Shown: in pieces, positions 16,953-25,587 of the stretch
Numbering within the stretch: the first letter of the stretch is position 1
Layout of the letters: each line of letters opens with the position of its first letter
Assembly (NCBI GenBank): GCA_026671195.1
Contig: JAPOHD010000057.1
Span: 1 to 50,697 of the forward strand
Origin: Draconibacterium aestuarii
GTDB lineage: Bacteria; Bacteroidota; Bacteroidia; Bacteroidales; Prolixibacteraceae
Direction of reading: 5' to 3'
Length of the DNA: 50,697 nt
Made by a program: the position numbers and the translations under genes
Notes under the pieces: generated by a model
The model's database searches: none
What the model was told of the DNA's origin: nothing
What the model saw: only the letters and a program-made list of their open reading frames with translations

Positions 16953-19900
16953 ATGAAATTCATCATAAATAGAAAAATATTCATCAGTATGCTGTTTCTC
17001 GGGCTTACCATGCTCGGTTACATTTCGTACAAACAGCTGCCGGTTGAATTAATGCCAAATGCCGAGCTGCCCATGCTCTATGTCCAGATACAGTCGCGCA
17101 TAGAAGTGGATCCAACCTACATGGAAAACCAGGCGGTGATTCCTGTTGAGGGAGCAATCAGCACCATGGAGGGAATAGAAAGTATGGAGTCGTATATAAA
17201 TAATCGCTCCGCTTCTATTCAGGTTAATTTTAAGCAGAACGTTAATTTTAAATATACTTTCTTAAAACTTCAGGAAAAGATTGATCTGGTTACTTCCAGT
17301 CTTGATGCAAACTTTATTGTTACAGTAAACAAGGTCGACATCGACCAGCTAACCAATCAGTTTATGGAACTGCAGGTTAGGGGAAGTGGAGGAGTTGACC
17401 GCGTGCGGAATATTGTTGACCAGGAGATTGCGGCCGAGTTCGAAAACATTGATGGAGTAGCTTCAGTAACCGTTTATGGAGGGAAAGAGCGTTCCATTGA
17501 AGTTACTTATGATGCTGAAGCCTGCAAGGCTTATGGAGTTACACCGTCGCAAATCCAGAGCGCTATTTCGGGTAACTCATCAAACCGCACCTTTGCCGGG
17601 TATCTGCACGATTCGAAAAAACAATATTTTGTACATGTTACTGCCGAATACGATAAGGTTTCTGATATTGAAAACATAACAATTGCCGAAGGTCCCATTT
17701 ATTTGAAAGATGTGGCCGATGTTTTTTTTGGTGTAAAAGAAGAAACGTCAATTAGCCGTATAAACGGATTAGATGCGGTTTCCATGTTGTTGGTTAGCGA
17801 TTCGCAGGCCAATTTAATCGATCTTTCACATCGCGTGCAGGATGAAATTCTGGAATTGAATAAAAAACTGGCATCAAAAGAGGTTGAAATTGTGGTTCAA
17901 ACCAATTTGGCGGAAACCATGGAAAAAAACATCGACCAGATCATCGATCTGGCATTGGTTGGTGGTTTGTTAGCTATTTTCGTTTTATGGATGTTTCTGA
18001 AAAATCTGCGAATTGTTTCGTTTATTGCCCTGGCAATTCCAATTTCGGTTTTTACTGCATTTAACCTGTTTTATGCCTTTAATATTTCGCTAAACAGTTT
18101 AACATTGGTTGGGCTGGTGTTGGCTATAGGAATGTTGCTCGATAACAGTATTGTTGTGCTCGAAAATATATACCGGCTTTCGGGGAATGGTATGAGCGCA
18201 GAAAAGTCGGTAACACAGGGAACAATTGAGGTTTGGCGATCGATTGTTGCAGCCACTTTAACTACAATTACTGTTTTTCTGCCTTTTGTTTTTTCTACCG
18301 ATTATATGGTGAAGTTGCTTGGAAATCATGTTGGAGTTTCCATAATTTCAACGCTTGTGGTATCCTTGTTTGTAGCTTTGATGCTTATTCCAATGGCAGC
18401 TCATGTGCTACTGCGGGGTAAACAGCAGCACAATATCTTTTACGAAAAGGTAACAACCAACAATCGTATCATACAGATTTATATTTTGCTGTTAAAAGCA
18501 AGTATGCGAACTCCTGCAAAAACGGTGATTGGAGCAATTGTTTTGTTTTTCTTAACCGTGTTTATTGTGTTGGCAATCAGTGTTAATAATCTTAGCGAGG
18601 TAGAAGAGGAACAATTTTCGGTGTATGTAACCATGCCAACAGGATCGACATTGGAAGCTACTGATAAAGTGGTTGCCGAGGTTGAAAGTCGTTTGGGAGA
18701 GATAAAAGAAAAGAAAGACCTGATTTCGAAGATCGAAGAAGAAGAAGCTATACTTACCTTTATTCTTACTGAAGATTATAAAGATATCGATGATCGCACC
18801 ATCGCTGAAATTAAAAAGGACGTAGAAGACCGGGTTCGGAATATTTCGCAGGCCGAAATAAGTTTGGAAGCACCAACTTCCAGTGCCAGTTTTCGTGGGG
18901 GCGGAGGCGGAGGACGATCAGGAACCCAGGGATTTAGTCAGTTTATGGGTATCGGCACCAATCAGGAGCGCATCGTAATAAAAGGATCCAACTTTGAGGT
19001 AATGAAAGGTGTTGCCGAAGATTTACTCTATTATATCGAAGATCTGGAATCGATCAACCGGGCAAATATTAGCGTTTCAAATAATCGTCCCGAGGTTCAT
19101 TTGTATTTTAATCAGCGTTTACTTACTGAATATGGTCTTTCGTTAAATAATATTACTTCGGAACTGGGAACTTTTACCCGGGAGTTTACTTCGGGTGCAA
19201 ATTTTAAACAGGGTACCGAAGAGTATGAAATTGTAATTAAAGAAAAACTTCCGGATGGCGTTGATGAAAATGAAACCAAAAAGGGGATTGAAGATTTGCG
19301 GAGATTGCAAATTAGCAACAATCAGGGAGGAACGCATGATTTACAGGATGTTGCCGAATTGATTTATGCCGATGGAATGGCAAGCATAACCCGTGTGGAT
19401 CAGGAGAAACAGATAGAACTTACCTATCGTTTTGTTGATGAGGCTGAGTCGTCGAAAGACTTACTAGAGGCATATCGTTTAGAGATTGACGATATTATTG
19501 GAGCGTATAAACTTCCATCGGGAGTAGCAGTTGAAGTAGTTCACGAAGAAGACCAGTACGCCGAATTTAAGTTTTTAATTGCAGCGGCATTTATTCTGAT
19601 TTTAATGATTCTAGCTTCGGTTTTCGAATCAGTATCAACTCCTTTTGTGCTCATGTTTTCTATACCTCTGGCTGCAATTGGTTCATTCCTTGCTTTAATT
19701 TTTACAGGGAACAGCTTGTTCAATGCAAACACGCTAATGGGTTTTATCATTCTCATCGGAGTGGTGGTTAACAATGGGATTATTCTTATAGATTTTACAA
19801 ATATTCTCCGAAAGCGGGGGTATCGAAAATCGCGTGCGCTTATGGCTGCAGGGCTTTCTCGTGTGAGACCTATTTTAATTACGGCCATTACAACCATTGT

Positions 19901-21674
19901 TGCGTTGTTCCCGCTTGCTATGGGGCAGGCTGAATATGTTGGTGCAATCGGTGCACCGTTCGCAATTACGGTTATCGGTGGTTTGTCGTTGAGTACATTG
20001 CTAACACTTATTTTTATTCCGACATTATATGCTGGCTTAGAAAATGCCTTAAATTGGATCAAATCGCTGCATTGGGGGTTAAAGGCTGGCATGATGACTG
20101 TTTTTGTGCTTGGTGCCATTCTTATTTGGTTAAGAGTTGATTCTTTTGTTTGGCAATTGCTCGACTTTATGTTGCTGATTATTCTGGTGCCCGGAGTTGT
20201 GGCTTTCAGTATGACCAGTTTGCGGCAGGCAAGCGAGAATGTTATTGATGAAAAAGAAGCAATCAGTATTAAAATCAGGAAACTGGTTAAAGTGTACGAT
20301 CGCGATTCTCGCTTTGTTCGCGAGTGGAAATCGGGTATTAAAATCAGGGAACGTGCAGGTTTAACAAGAGATTTTAAAAAGGCACGCGATTTTTATGATC
20401 TGGCATGGCAGGTTCCATTGTTTGGGTTTATCGTGTATTTTTCCTTTATATATCTTGAAAATAATTTGTGGACCTGGATATTTTCTCATGTTGTATTTTT
20501 CTTCCTGTTCTTATTATTTGTGCCTTTAAAACAGGTGCTCATTAATAAAAATGAAGCAACACGAAAAGAGATGTACCTGAAGCTGACCAAATGGATTTAC
20601 AACCTGGTATTCTGGGGTGTTCCGGCACTTTTTCTGTTTAGTTTTTATAAGAGCTGGGACAACCTGGGAATGGTTATTTTTATAGGAATTATTTGGTTCC
20701 TGCTTCTTGTCTTTTACAGTTCTGCGGAATATATTCACAAGAAAGAGGTAAATATCGCCCGTATTGAGGGTCGTTTTGGAGTTATTCGGCGGGGTTATTT
20801 TACCATGGTTCGGCAGATTCCAATTATTGGAAAACGTAAAAAACCTTTCCGTGCATTAAATGGCGTTTCGCTTGAAATTAAAACCGGAATGTTTGGTTTG
20901 CTTGGCCCAAATGGTGCAGGTAAATCTACAATGATGCGGATTATTACCGGAATATTGGAACAGAGTTATGGTAAAATCTGGATCAACGGGATGGATACCC
21001 AAAAATACCGCGAAGAGTTGCAGGGATTAATTGGTTATCTTCCACAGGCTTTTGGTACCTACGAAAATATGTCGGCGTGGGAATTTCTCGATTACCAGGC
21101 GATACTGAAGGGTGTTAAAGACACCAAAACCCGAAACGAGCGTTTGGAATATGTATTGAAAAATGTACACATGTATGAACGCCGCAATGATAAAATAGGA
21201 GCTTTTTCAGGTGGTATGAAACAACGGATCGGGATTGCGCAGATTTTGCTCAACCTACCACGTATTTTGGTTGTTGACGAACCTACCGCAGGATTGGATC
21301 CGCGCGAACGGATTCGTTTCCGAAACCTGCTTGTTGAGTTAAGCCGCGAACGGATTGTGATTTTTTCGACACATATTATTGAAGATATTTCAAGTTCATG
21401 TAATCAGGTGGCGGTTATTAACCGTGGTAATTTGAAATATTTTGGTACGCCAAATGATATGGTTAATATGGGGAATAAATTTGTGTGGCAATTTTCTCTT
21501 CCTGCTAAGGAATTCGACGATTTTGCCAATAAGCAGTTAATTGTTCACCACATGCGCGATGGCGAAAACATAAAAGTACGCTGTCTGTCTAAAGAAAAAC
21601 CGGCAAAAGATGCTGTAAATGTATCGCCTCACCTTGAAGATGCTTATTTGTGCTTATTAAAAGATTTTGTGTAA
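16953..21674 (+). CDS. RND efflux permease fused to six extra helices and an ABC ATPase
   Basis: This is a 1573-residue chimera. Residues ~1-1035 form a complete RND pump: both periplasmic loops, a TM4 motif GMLLDNSIVVLEN with D397/N398, and TM10 GVVVNNGIIL. A Gly-rich loop (FRGGGGGGRSG) lies near residue 650. Residues ~1040-1290 add about six hydrophobic helices that match no family I recognise. Residues ~1293-1573 are an intact ABC ATPase: Walker A from G1318, signature FSGGM (1418-1422), Walker B D1442/E1443, and H-loop H1474. An even number of added helices keeps the ATPase in the cytosol, where the RND C-terminus also lies. No stop or frameshift interrupts the joins. The ATPase resembles the stand-alone one at 6778. 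The small permease at 21676 is its likely partner. Confidence 0.9.
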   Translation: MKFIINRKIFISMLFLGLTMLGYISYKQLPVELMPNAELPMLYVQIQSRIEVDPTYMENQAVIPVEGAISTMEGIESMESYINNRSASIQVNFKQNVNFKYTFLKLQEKIDLVTSSLDANFIVTVNKVDIDQLTNQFMELQVRGSGGVDRVRNIVDQEIAAEFENIDGVASVTVYGGKERSIEVTYDAEACKAYGVTPSQIQSAISGNSSNRTFAGYLHDSKKQYFVHVTAEYDKVSDIENITIAEGPIYLKDVADVFFGVKEETSISRINGLDAVSMLLVSDSQANLIDLSHRVQDEILELNKKLASKEVEIVVQTNLAETMEKNIDQIIDLALVGGLLAIFVLWMFLKNLRIVSFIALAIPISVFTAFNLFYAFNISLNSLTLVGLVLAIGMLLDNSIVVLENIYRLSGNGMSAEKSVTQGTIEVWRSIVAATLTTITVFLPFVFSTDYMVKLLGNHVGVSIISTLVVSLFVALMLIPMAAHVLLRGKQQHNIFYEKVTTNNRIIQIYILLLKASMRTPAKTVIGAIVLFFLTVFIVLAISVNNLSEVEEEQFSVYVTMPTGSTLEATDKVVAEVESRLGEIKEKKDLISKIEEEEAILTFILTEDYKDIDDRTIAEIKKDVEDRVRNISQAEISLEAPTSSASFRGGGGGGRSGTQGFSQFMGIGTNQERIVIKGSNFEVMKGVAEDLLYYIEDLESINRANISVSNNRPEVHLYFNQRLLTEYGLSLNNITSELGTFTREFTSGANFKQGTEEYEIVIKEKLPDGVDENETKKGIEDLRRLQISNNQGGTHDLQDVAELIYADGMASITRVDQEKQIELTYRFVDEAESSKDLLEAYRLEIDDIIGAYKLPSGVAVEVVHEEDQYAEFKFLIAAAFILILMILASVFESVSTPFVLMFSIPLAAIGSFLALIFTGNSLFNANTLMGFIILIGVVVNNGIILIDFTNILRKRGYRKSRALMAAGLSRVRPILITAITTIVALFPLAMGQAEYVGAIGAPFAITVIGGLSLSTLLTLIFIPTLYAGLENALNWIKSLHWGLKAGMMTVFVLGAILIWLRVDSFVWQLLDFMLLIILVPGVVAFSMTSLRQASENVIDEKEAISIKIRKLVKVYDRDSRFVREWKSGIKIRERAGLTRDFKKARDFYDLAWQVPLFGFIVYFSFIYLENNLWTWIFSHVVFFFLFLLFVPLKQVLINKNEATRKEMYLKLTKWIYNLVFWGVPALFLFSFYKSWDNLGMVIFIGIIWFLLLVFYSSAEYIHKKEVNIARIEGRFGVIRRGYFTMVRQIPIIGKRKKPFRALNGVSLEIKTGMFGLLGPNGAGKSTMMRIITGILEQSYGKIWINGMDTQKYREELQGLIGYLPQAFGTYENMSAWEFLDYQAILKGVKDTKTRNERLEYVLKNVHMYERRNDKIGAFSGGMKQRIGIAQILLNLPRILVVDEPTAGLDPRERIRFRNLLVELSRERIVIFSTHIIEDISSSCNQVAVINRGNLKYFGTPNDMVNMGNKFVWQFSLPAKEFDDFANKQLIVHHMRDGENIKVRCLSKEKPAKDAVNVSPHLEDAYLCLLKDFV

Positions 21675-21675
21675 C

Positions 21676-22398
21676 ATGGCTAATAAACTCAACATAAAAA
21701 ACAGGCTTTTCATTTTAATAAAAATGATAAGGTACAATCTGAAAATTATATTTGCGAATCGTTTTATCTGGTTTCTCATTGCAGCACTTGCAGTTTTCCT
21801 GTTTTTTGCCATTCAGGTGGTTGTCGACAGGCAAACACTTACCGAAGGGACAGTGTATGGCTTACTGATTTTCCCGGGAATTCTGCTGATCTTTTACCCG
21901 TCGGCATTTGGGATCCAAAATGACGATGATTCGAGTATGCTGGAAATTTTATTTGGTATTCCCAACTACAGATATAAAGTGTGGCTGGTGCGTTTGGTTA
22001 TGATTTACGTGCTGATATTTTTAATTATTATGCTTTTTGCAGCCTTGGGATCCATCCTTTTGTACAAAGTCGACATTCTTGAAATGGCTTACCAATTAAT
22101 GTATCCGATTGTGTTTCTGGGTTCAATGGCATTTATGTTTTCAACCCTAATTAAAAATGGAAACGGAACGGCAGTGGCAATGGTGTTAATTGGTGTGGCT
22201 TTGTTGATTTTACGGGAAGATCTTTTGGAACATACACAATGGGATATTTTTCTGAATCCTTTTGAAATTCCAAACAATTTAAACGAAGTAATCTGGCAGG
22301 GAACCATTCAGAAAAACCGTATTTTTCTAGGAATTGGTATGATTGTATTTATTCTTTACGGCCTGTTTAATTTACAGAAACGCGAGAGATTCGTTTAA
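21676..22398 (+). CDS. ABC-2-type permease, coupled to the RND-ABC fusion
   Basis: A 240-residue membrane protein with about six helices and the ABC-2 layout. A cytosolic N-terminus MANKLNIKNRLFILIKMIRY precedes the first helix, and a Q-N-D-D-D-S-S-M-L-E segment typical of these permeases follows the second. The ATG lies one base after the TAA of the fusion gene (21672-21674), so translation is coupled. An earlier in-frame TTG at 21667 would overlap that stop and is less likely. Context says it pairs with the ATPase domain of the fusion protein. It is the last gene of the operon, followed by a strong hairpin. Confidence 0.88.
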   Translation: MANKLNIKNRLFILIKMIRYNLKIIFANRFIWFLIAALAVFLFFAIQVVVDRQTLTEGTVYGLLIFPGILLIFYPSAFGIQNDDDSSMLEILFGIPNYRYKVWLVRLVMIYVLIFLIIMLFAALGSILLYKVDILEMAYQLMYPIVFLGSMAFMFSTLIKNGNGTAVAMVLIGVALLILREDLLEHTQWDIFLNPFEIPNNLNEVIWQGTIQKNRIFLGIGMIVFILYGLFNLQKRERFV

Positions 22399-22409
22399 AT
22401 AAAATACCT

Positions 22410-22447
22410 CCGGTCATCTCCCGATTTCAGACGCGGGAGATGACCGG
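22410..22447 (+). terminator. Strong hairpin, likely end of the export operon
   Basis: CCGGTCATCTCCCG and CGGGAGATGACCGG form a perfect 14 bp stem with a 10-base loop, 12 bases after the last operon gene. There is no T-run directly behind it, so it may be a rho-type or bidirectional stop signal, or an mRNA 3' end stabiliser. Confidence 0.7.
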
Positions 22448-22516
22448 TAACTCAATATCTTTTATCGATGTTGATCTTGCCATAAAACTACCTGTCGGCT
22501 AATACCCAAATTATCT

Positions 22517-22524
22517 TAACTTTG
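22517..22524 (+). promoter_or_regulatory. -7 box for the U32 gene
   Basis: TAACTTTG matches TAnnTTTG exactly, 21 bases before the ATG at 22545, giving a very short leader. No good -33 TTTG was found at the usual distance. Confidence 0.5.
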
Positions 22525-22544
22525 CCACGCAAAATTTAAAAACG

Positions 22545-23804
22545 ATGGAAAGAAGAGATGTAGAAATTATGGCGCCTGTTGGTTCGTACGAATCGCTGAT
22601 GGCAGCTATTCAGGGAGGAGCCAATTCTGTTTATTTTGGCGTGGAGCATTTAAATATGCGTTCGCGTTCGGCAAATAATTTTTCGCTCGACGATCTTCGT
22701 AAAATTGTAGAAATTGCTTCCAATAATCATGTAAAAACTTATCTCACCCTAAATGTTGAAATCTTTGACGGTGAAATGGAACAAATGCATGGAGTTATTG
22801 ATGCTGCAAAAGAAGCTGGTGTTTCAGCAGTTATTGCCGCCGATGTTTCGGTTATTCAATATGCGCGTACTATCGGTCTGGAAGTTCACATCTCAACCCA
22901 GGTAAATATTACGAATACCGAAGCCGTAAAATTTTACTCAAATTTTGCCGATGTGGTTGTTCTGGCTCGCGAAATGAATTTGGGACGTGTTTGGGAAATC
23001 AGCGACCAGATAAAAATGGAGCAGATTAAAGGGCCAAAAGGTGAGCTAATAAAGATTGAAATGTTTGCGCACGGAGCACTTTGTATGGCTACCAGCGGGA
23101 AATGTTATCTGAGTTTACACGAAATGAATTCGTCAGCAAACCGGGGTGCCTGTTTGCAAAGCTGCCGAAGAGCATACATCGTTACCGATAAAGAAACTGG
23201 TGCCGAGCTCGAAATCGACAACGAGTACATTATGTCGCCCAAAGATCTGAAAACCATTCATTTTTTGAATAAAGTTCTGGATGCAGGTGTTTCGGTGTTA
23301 AAAATTGAAGGGCGGGCCCGTTCTGCTGAATATGTGAAAACAACCGTACAGTGCTACCGCGAGGCAGTTGATGCTTATTTTGACGGGACATTTACCGATG
23401 AAAAAATTGCAGACTGGAACGAACGACTGGCCGCTGTTTTTAATCGTGGTTACTGGGATGGCTATTATTTGGGGCAGCGTTTAGGCGAGTGGAGTAAAAA
23501 CTACGGCTCGCTTGCCACCAAACGTAAACTGTATATTGGTAAGTGTACCAATTACTTCAAAAAAATTGGCGTTTCCGAATTTAAACTTGAAACCAGTAAT
23601 TTGAAAGTTGGAGAAGAAATTATTATAACCGGGCCAACAACCGGTGTTATTCAAACAAAAGTAGAAGAAATTCGCTTTGAATTAAATCCTGTTGAGGAAG
23701 GTTTTAAAGGGCAACGTATCTCCGTTCCGATTGATACTATTGTTCGTCGTGCCGACAAACTTTTTAAAGTGATTGATGCCAGGGAGGTCAAAGAGAGACG
23801 CTAG
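22545..23804 (+). CDS. Peptidase U32 family protein, tRNA/rRNA hydroxylation type (TrhP/RlhA-like)
   Basis: Despite the 'peptidase' name, studied U32 members such as E. coli YegQ/TrhP and RlhA install hydroxyl groups on uridine in tRNA or cytidine in 23S rRNA, using prephenate and an iron-sulfur cluster. This 419-residue protein has the N-terminal (beta/alpha) barrel with APVGSYESLMAAIQGGANSVYFG. It also has the cluster block HGALCMATSGKCYLS, followed by NRGACLQSCR. The four expected ligands are C180, C187, C203 and C207. The C-terminal ~80 residues are a small beta-barrel, as in YegQ. It stands as a single gene with its own promoter. Confidence 0.9.
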   Translation: MERRDVEIMAPVGSYESLMAAIQGGANSVYFGVEHLNMRSRSANNFSLDDLRKIVEIASNNHVKTYLTLNVEIFDGEMEQMHGVIDAAKEAGVSAVIAADVSVIQYARTIGLEVHISTQVNITNTEAVKFYSNFADVVVLAREMNLGRVWEISDQIKMEQIKGPKGELIKIEMFAHGALCMATSGKCYLSLHEMNSSANRGACLQSCRRAYIVTDKETGAELEIDNEYIMSPKDLKTIHFLNKVLDAGVSVLKIEGRARSAEYVKTTVQCYREAVDAYFDGTFTDEKIADWNERLAAVFNRGYWDGYYLGQRLGEWSKNYGSLATKRKLYIGKCTNYFKKIGVSEFKLETSNLKVGEEIIITGPTTGVIQTKVEEIRFELNPVEEGFKGQRISVPIDTIVRRADKLFKVIDAREVKERR

Positions 23805-23821
23805 TTAGTTTCATTTGTGCT

Positions 23822-23851
23822 TTTGTTTTTGCAAAAAACACCTTAACTTTC
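23822..23851 (+). promoter_or_regulatory. Promoter for the outer-membrane protein gene
   Basis: TTTG at 23822-23825, an 18-base spacer, then TAACTTTC at 23844-23851, one base off the TAnnTTTG consensus. The start codon is only 20 bases further. Confidence 0.5.
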
Positions 23852-23870
23852 TGCTTGTTATTTATTTAAT

Positions 23871-24743
23871 ATGATGCTCAGAAAGTTATTATTGGCATTG
23901 CTCGTAGTTTTTGTTGTGATAGTACCTTCAAAAAGTCAGATTGTTGGATTCCGGATCGCAGCAAATTCAAACATGTTTATAAATGAATTGGGAACTTCTG
24001 ATGTGCCACATCCCGATGCCCTGGCAGCTACTCCGGCATTAAATACTCAGAAATTTACACCACAACCAACCCTTGGAGTTGAAGGAGAATTACTGTTTCA
24101 GGTTTCTCCGATGTCGCATTTTGGGATCGAGCTTGAATATTCTAAACTAAAGGGATATAACGATAATCCGCCGGTTTATAACTACTACCTAACACCTTAT
24201 TACACCGATAATTTTCAACCCGGGGGGGAATATGTTACCGATCCGGTTGCGTTCAACACAACTTTGTTTAATGTGGCAGTAAACTGGAAATATTTCTTTT
24301 TTAAAACTTCTCCATTAAAACCATTTGTAAAACTTACCGGAGTGGTGGCTTTTGTGGGCACTGATTATACGCTAAAAGAAAATACGGATCCGGATATTTT
24401 TGAATCGGATGTGCTTTATGCCCGGGGAACTTCAAATACTGATCAGGAAAAATGGCCGGCCTTTCATTTAGGAGGTGGTGTTGGTTTTGATTATCAACTG
24501 AATAAGCAATGGTCGATTCAGGTTGACGGAACAGCAACCGTTACTAATTCAGGAATTATTAACGGTGTTCCAAATTTTACTTACGAAAGGGTCGACGATA
24601 CTGATTTTCTTCGTTACAATAATCGATCTTCACTTACTGTACAAATCAGTGCAGGATTGGTTTATTACATCGAAGTTGGGGATTCTCCAAGAGGCAGCCA
24701 GGGAAGAACAGATCCGAGTTTGCCTTTCTACCGAAAAAAATAG
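23871..24743 (+). CDS. Outer-membrane beta-barrel protein (porin-like)
   Basis: The 290-residue product has a signal peptide (cleavage near residue 22, after SKSQ). Alternating strands are rich in aromatic ends, for example VAVNWKYFFF, FHLGGGVGFDYQLNKQW and VQISAGLVYYIEV. This is the OMP_b-brl / porin-like pattern of small outer-membrane barrels in Bacteroidota. The start may be the first or second of two adjacent ATG codons. A polar tail (GDSPRGSQGRTDPSLPFYRKK) follows the last strand. Whether it forms a pore is unknown. It sits just before the glycan operon but has its own promoter, and the operon's promoter lies after it. Confidence 0.78.
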   Translation: MMLRKLLLALLVVFVVIVPSKSQIVGFRIAANSNMFINELGTSDVPHPDALAATPALNTQKFTPQPTLGVEGELLFQVSPMSHFGIELEYSKLKGYNDNPPVYNYYLTPYYTDNFQPGGEYVTDPVAFNTTLFNVAVNWKYFFFKTSPLKPFVKLTGVVAFVGTDYTLKENTDPDIFESDVLYARGTSNTDQEKWPAFHLGGGVGFDYQLNKQWSIQVDGTATVTNSGIINGVPNFTYERVDDTDFLRYNNRSSLTVQISAGLVYYIEVGDSPRGSQGRTDPSLPFYRKK

Positions 24744-24758
24744 ACGTTTCAACATTTA

Positions 24759-24788
24759 TTTGGAAAATGAATTTATTTTCTATATTTG
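24759..24788 (+). promoter_or_regulatory. Promoter of the mannoside operon
   Basis: TTTG at 24759-24762, an 18-base spacer, then a perfect -7 box TATATTTG at 24781-24788. This is the clearest promoter in the window. It leaves a leader of about 60 bases before the GntR gene, enough for an operator. Confidence 0.7.
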
Positions 24789-24794
24789 CAAATG

Positions 24795-24810
24795 TATGAA
24801 CATATGAACA
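24795..24810 (+). promoter_or_regulatory. Candidate operator for the GntR regulator
   Basis: Two head-to-tail copies of TATGAACA lie just after the -7 box, where a bound repressor would block transcription. A second direct repeat (TTTGCATT twice) follows near 24820-24840. The assignment to GntR autoregulation is inference from position. Confidence 0.35.
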
Positions 24811-24857
24811 AATCACTACAATTTGCATTTTTGCATTTTGTTTAAAGTATAAGTAAG

Positions 24858-25586
24858 ATGAATTTTGAGATAGACCATACGAGCAAAATACCGCTTCATT
24901 ATCAGGTTGAGGAATTACTACGCTACATGATTGAGTTGCCAGAATATCAGAAGGGTGAATTTCTTCCACCTGAAAACGAAATGGCAAAAAAACTGGGAGT
25001 GAGCCGTAATACTATCCGGCAGGCAACCAACAAACTGGAATATGAAGGTTTGATTGTTCGTAAAAAGGGCTACGGTACAAAAGTGGCCGAAAAATCATTT
25101 ACAACCCAATTGAATAGCTGGCATTCGTTTACACAGGAAATGAGCGAAAAGGGAATTCTGTTCAAGAACTACCTTATTCAATCTGAAATTGTGGAGGCAG
25201 AGGAGAAAATAGCCGGCTTCTTTAATGTTCCGGTAAACACAAAAGTGCTGCGTGTAACAAGGCTTCGTGGCGATGATAGCGGACCTTTTGTTTACTTCGA
25301 AAGTTACCTGCACCCGCGAATGGGGGTACTCGAAAATGAAGATTTCTCGCAACCATTGTACGAGCTTTTGGAAGCCAAATACAATACCCCGGTTACCGTT
25401 TCGCGCGAAAAGATTAAAGCTCGAATTGCCTCAAAAATTACTGCCGATCGATTACACATAAAACAGGGGGAACCGGTTTTAATACGCGAACGTTTTGTGA
25501 GCGATCCCGGCAATCGCCCGGTTGAATACAATATTGGCTTTTACATTGCTGAAAAGTTTACTTACTCAATTGAAATAAGAAGATAA
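24858..25586 (+). CDS. GntR/HutC-family transcriptional regulator with UTRA domain
   Basis: The 242-residue regulator has an N-terminal winged helix (about residues 5-75) with the recognition segment LGVSRNTIRQATNKLEYEGLI and wing KKGYGTKVAE. A UTRA ligand-binding domain follows (about 95-238). HutC-type regulators usually bind a sugar phosphate or related metabolite and release DNA. The gene is first in the mannoside operon and one base ahead of the kinase gene. The likely effector is mannose-6-phosphate or another intermediate of the encoded pathway. This is inference. Bacteroidota glycan loci more often use hybrid two-component systems or sigma/anti-sigma pairs, so GntR control is unusual here. 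Confidence 0.92.
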   Translation: MNFEIDHTSKIPLHYQVEELLRYMIELPEYQKGEFLPPENEMAKKLGVSRNTIRQATNKLEYEGLIVRKKGYGTKVAEKSFTTQLNSWHSFTQEMSEKGILFKNYLIQSEIVEAEEKIAGFFNVPVNTKVLRVTRLRGDDSGPFVYFESYLHPRMGVLENEDFSQPLYELLEAKYNTPVTVSREKIKARIASKITADRLHIKQGEPVLIRERFVSDPGNRPVEYNIGFYIAEKFTYSIEIRR

Positions 25587-25587
25587 A

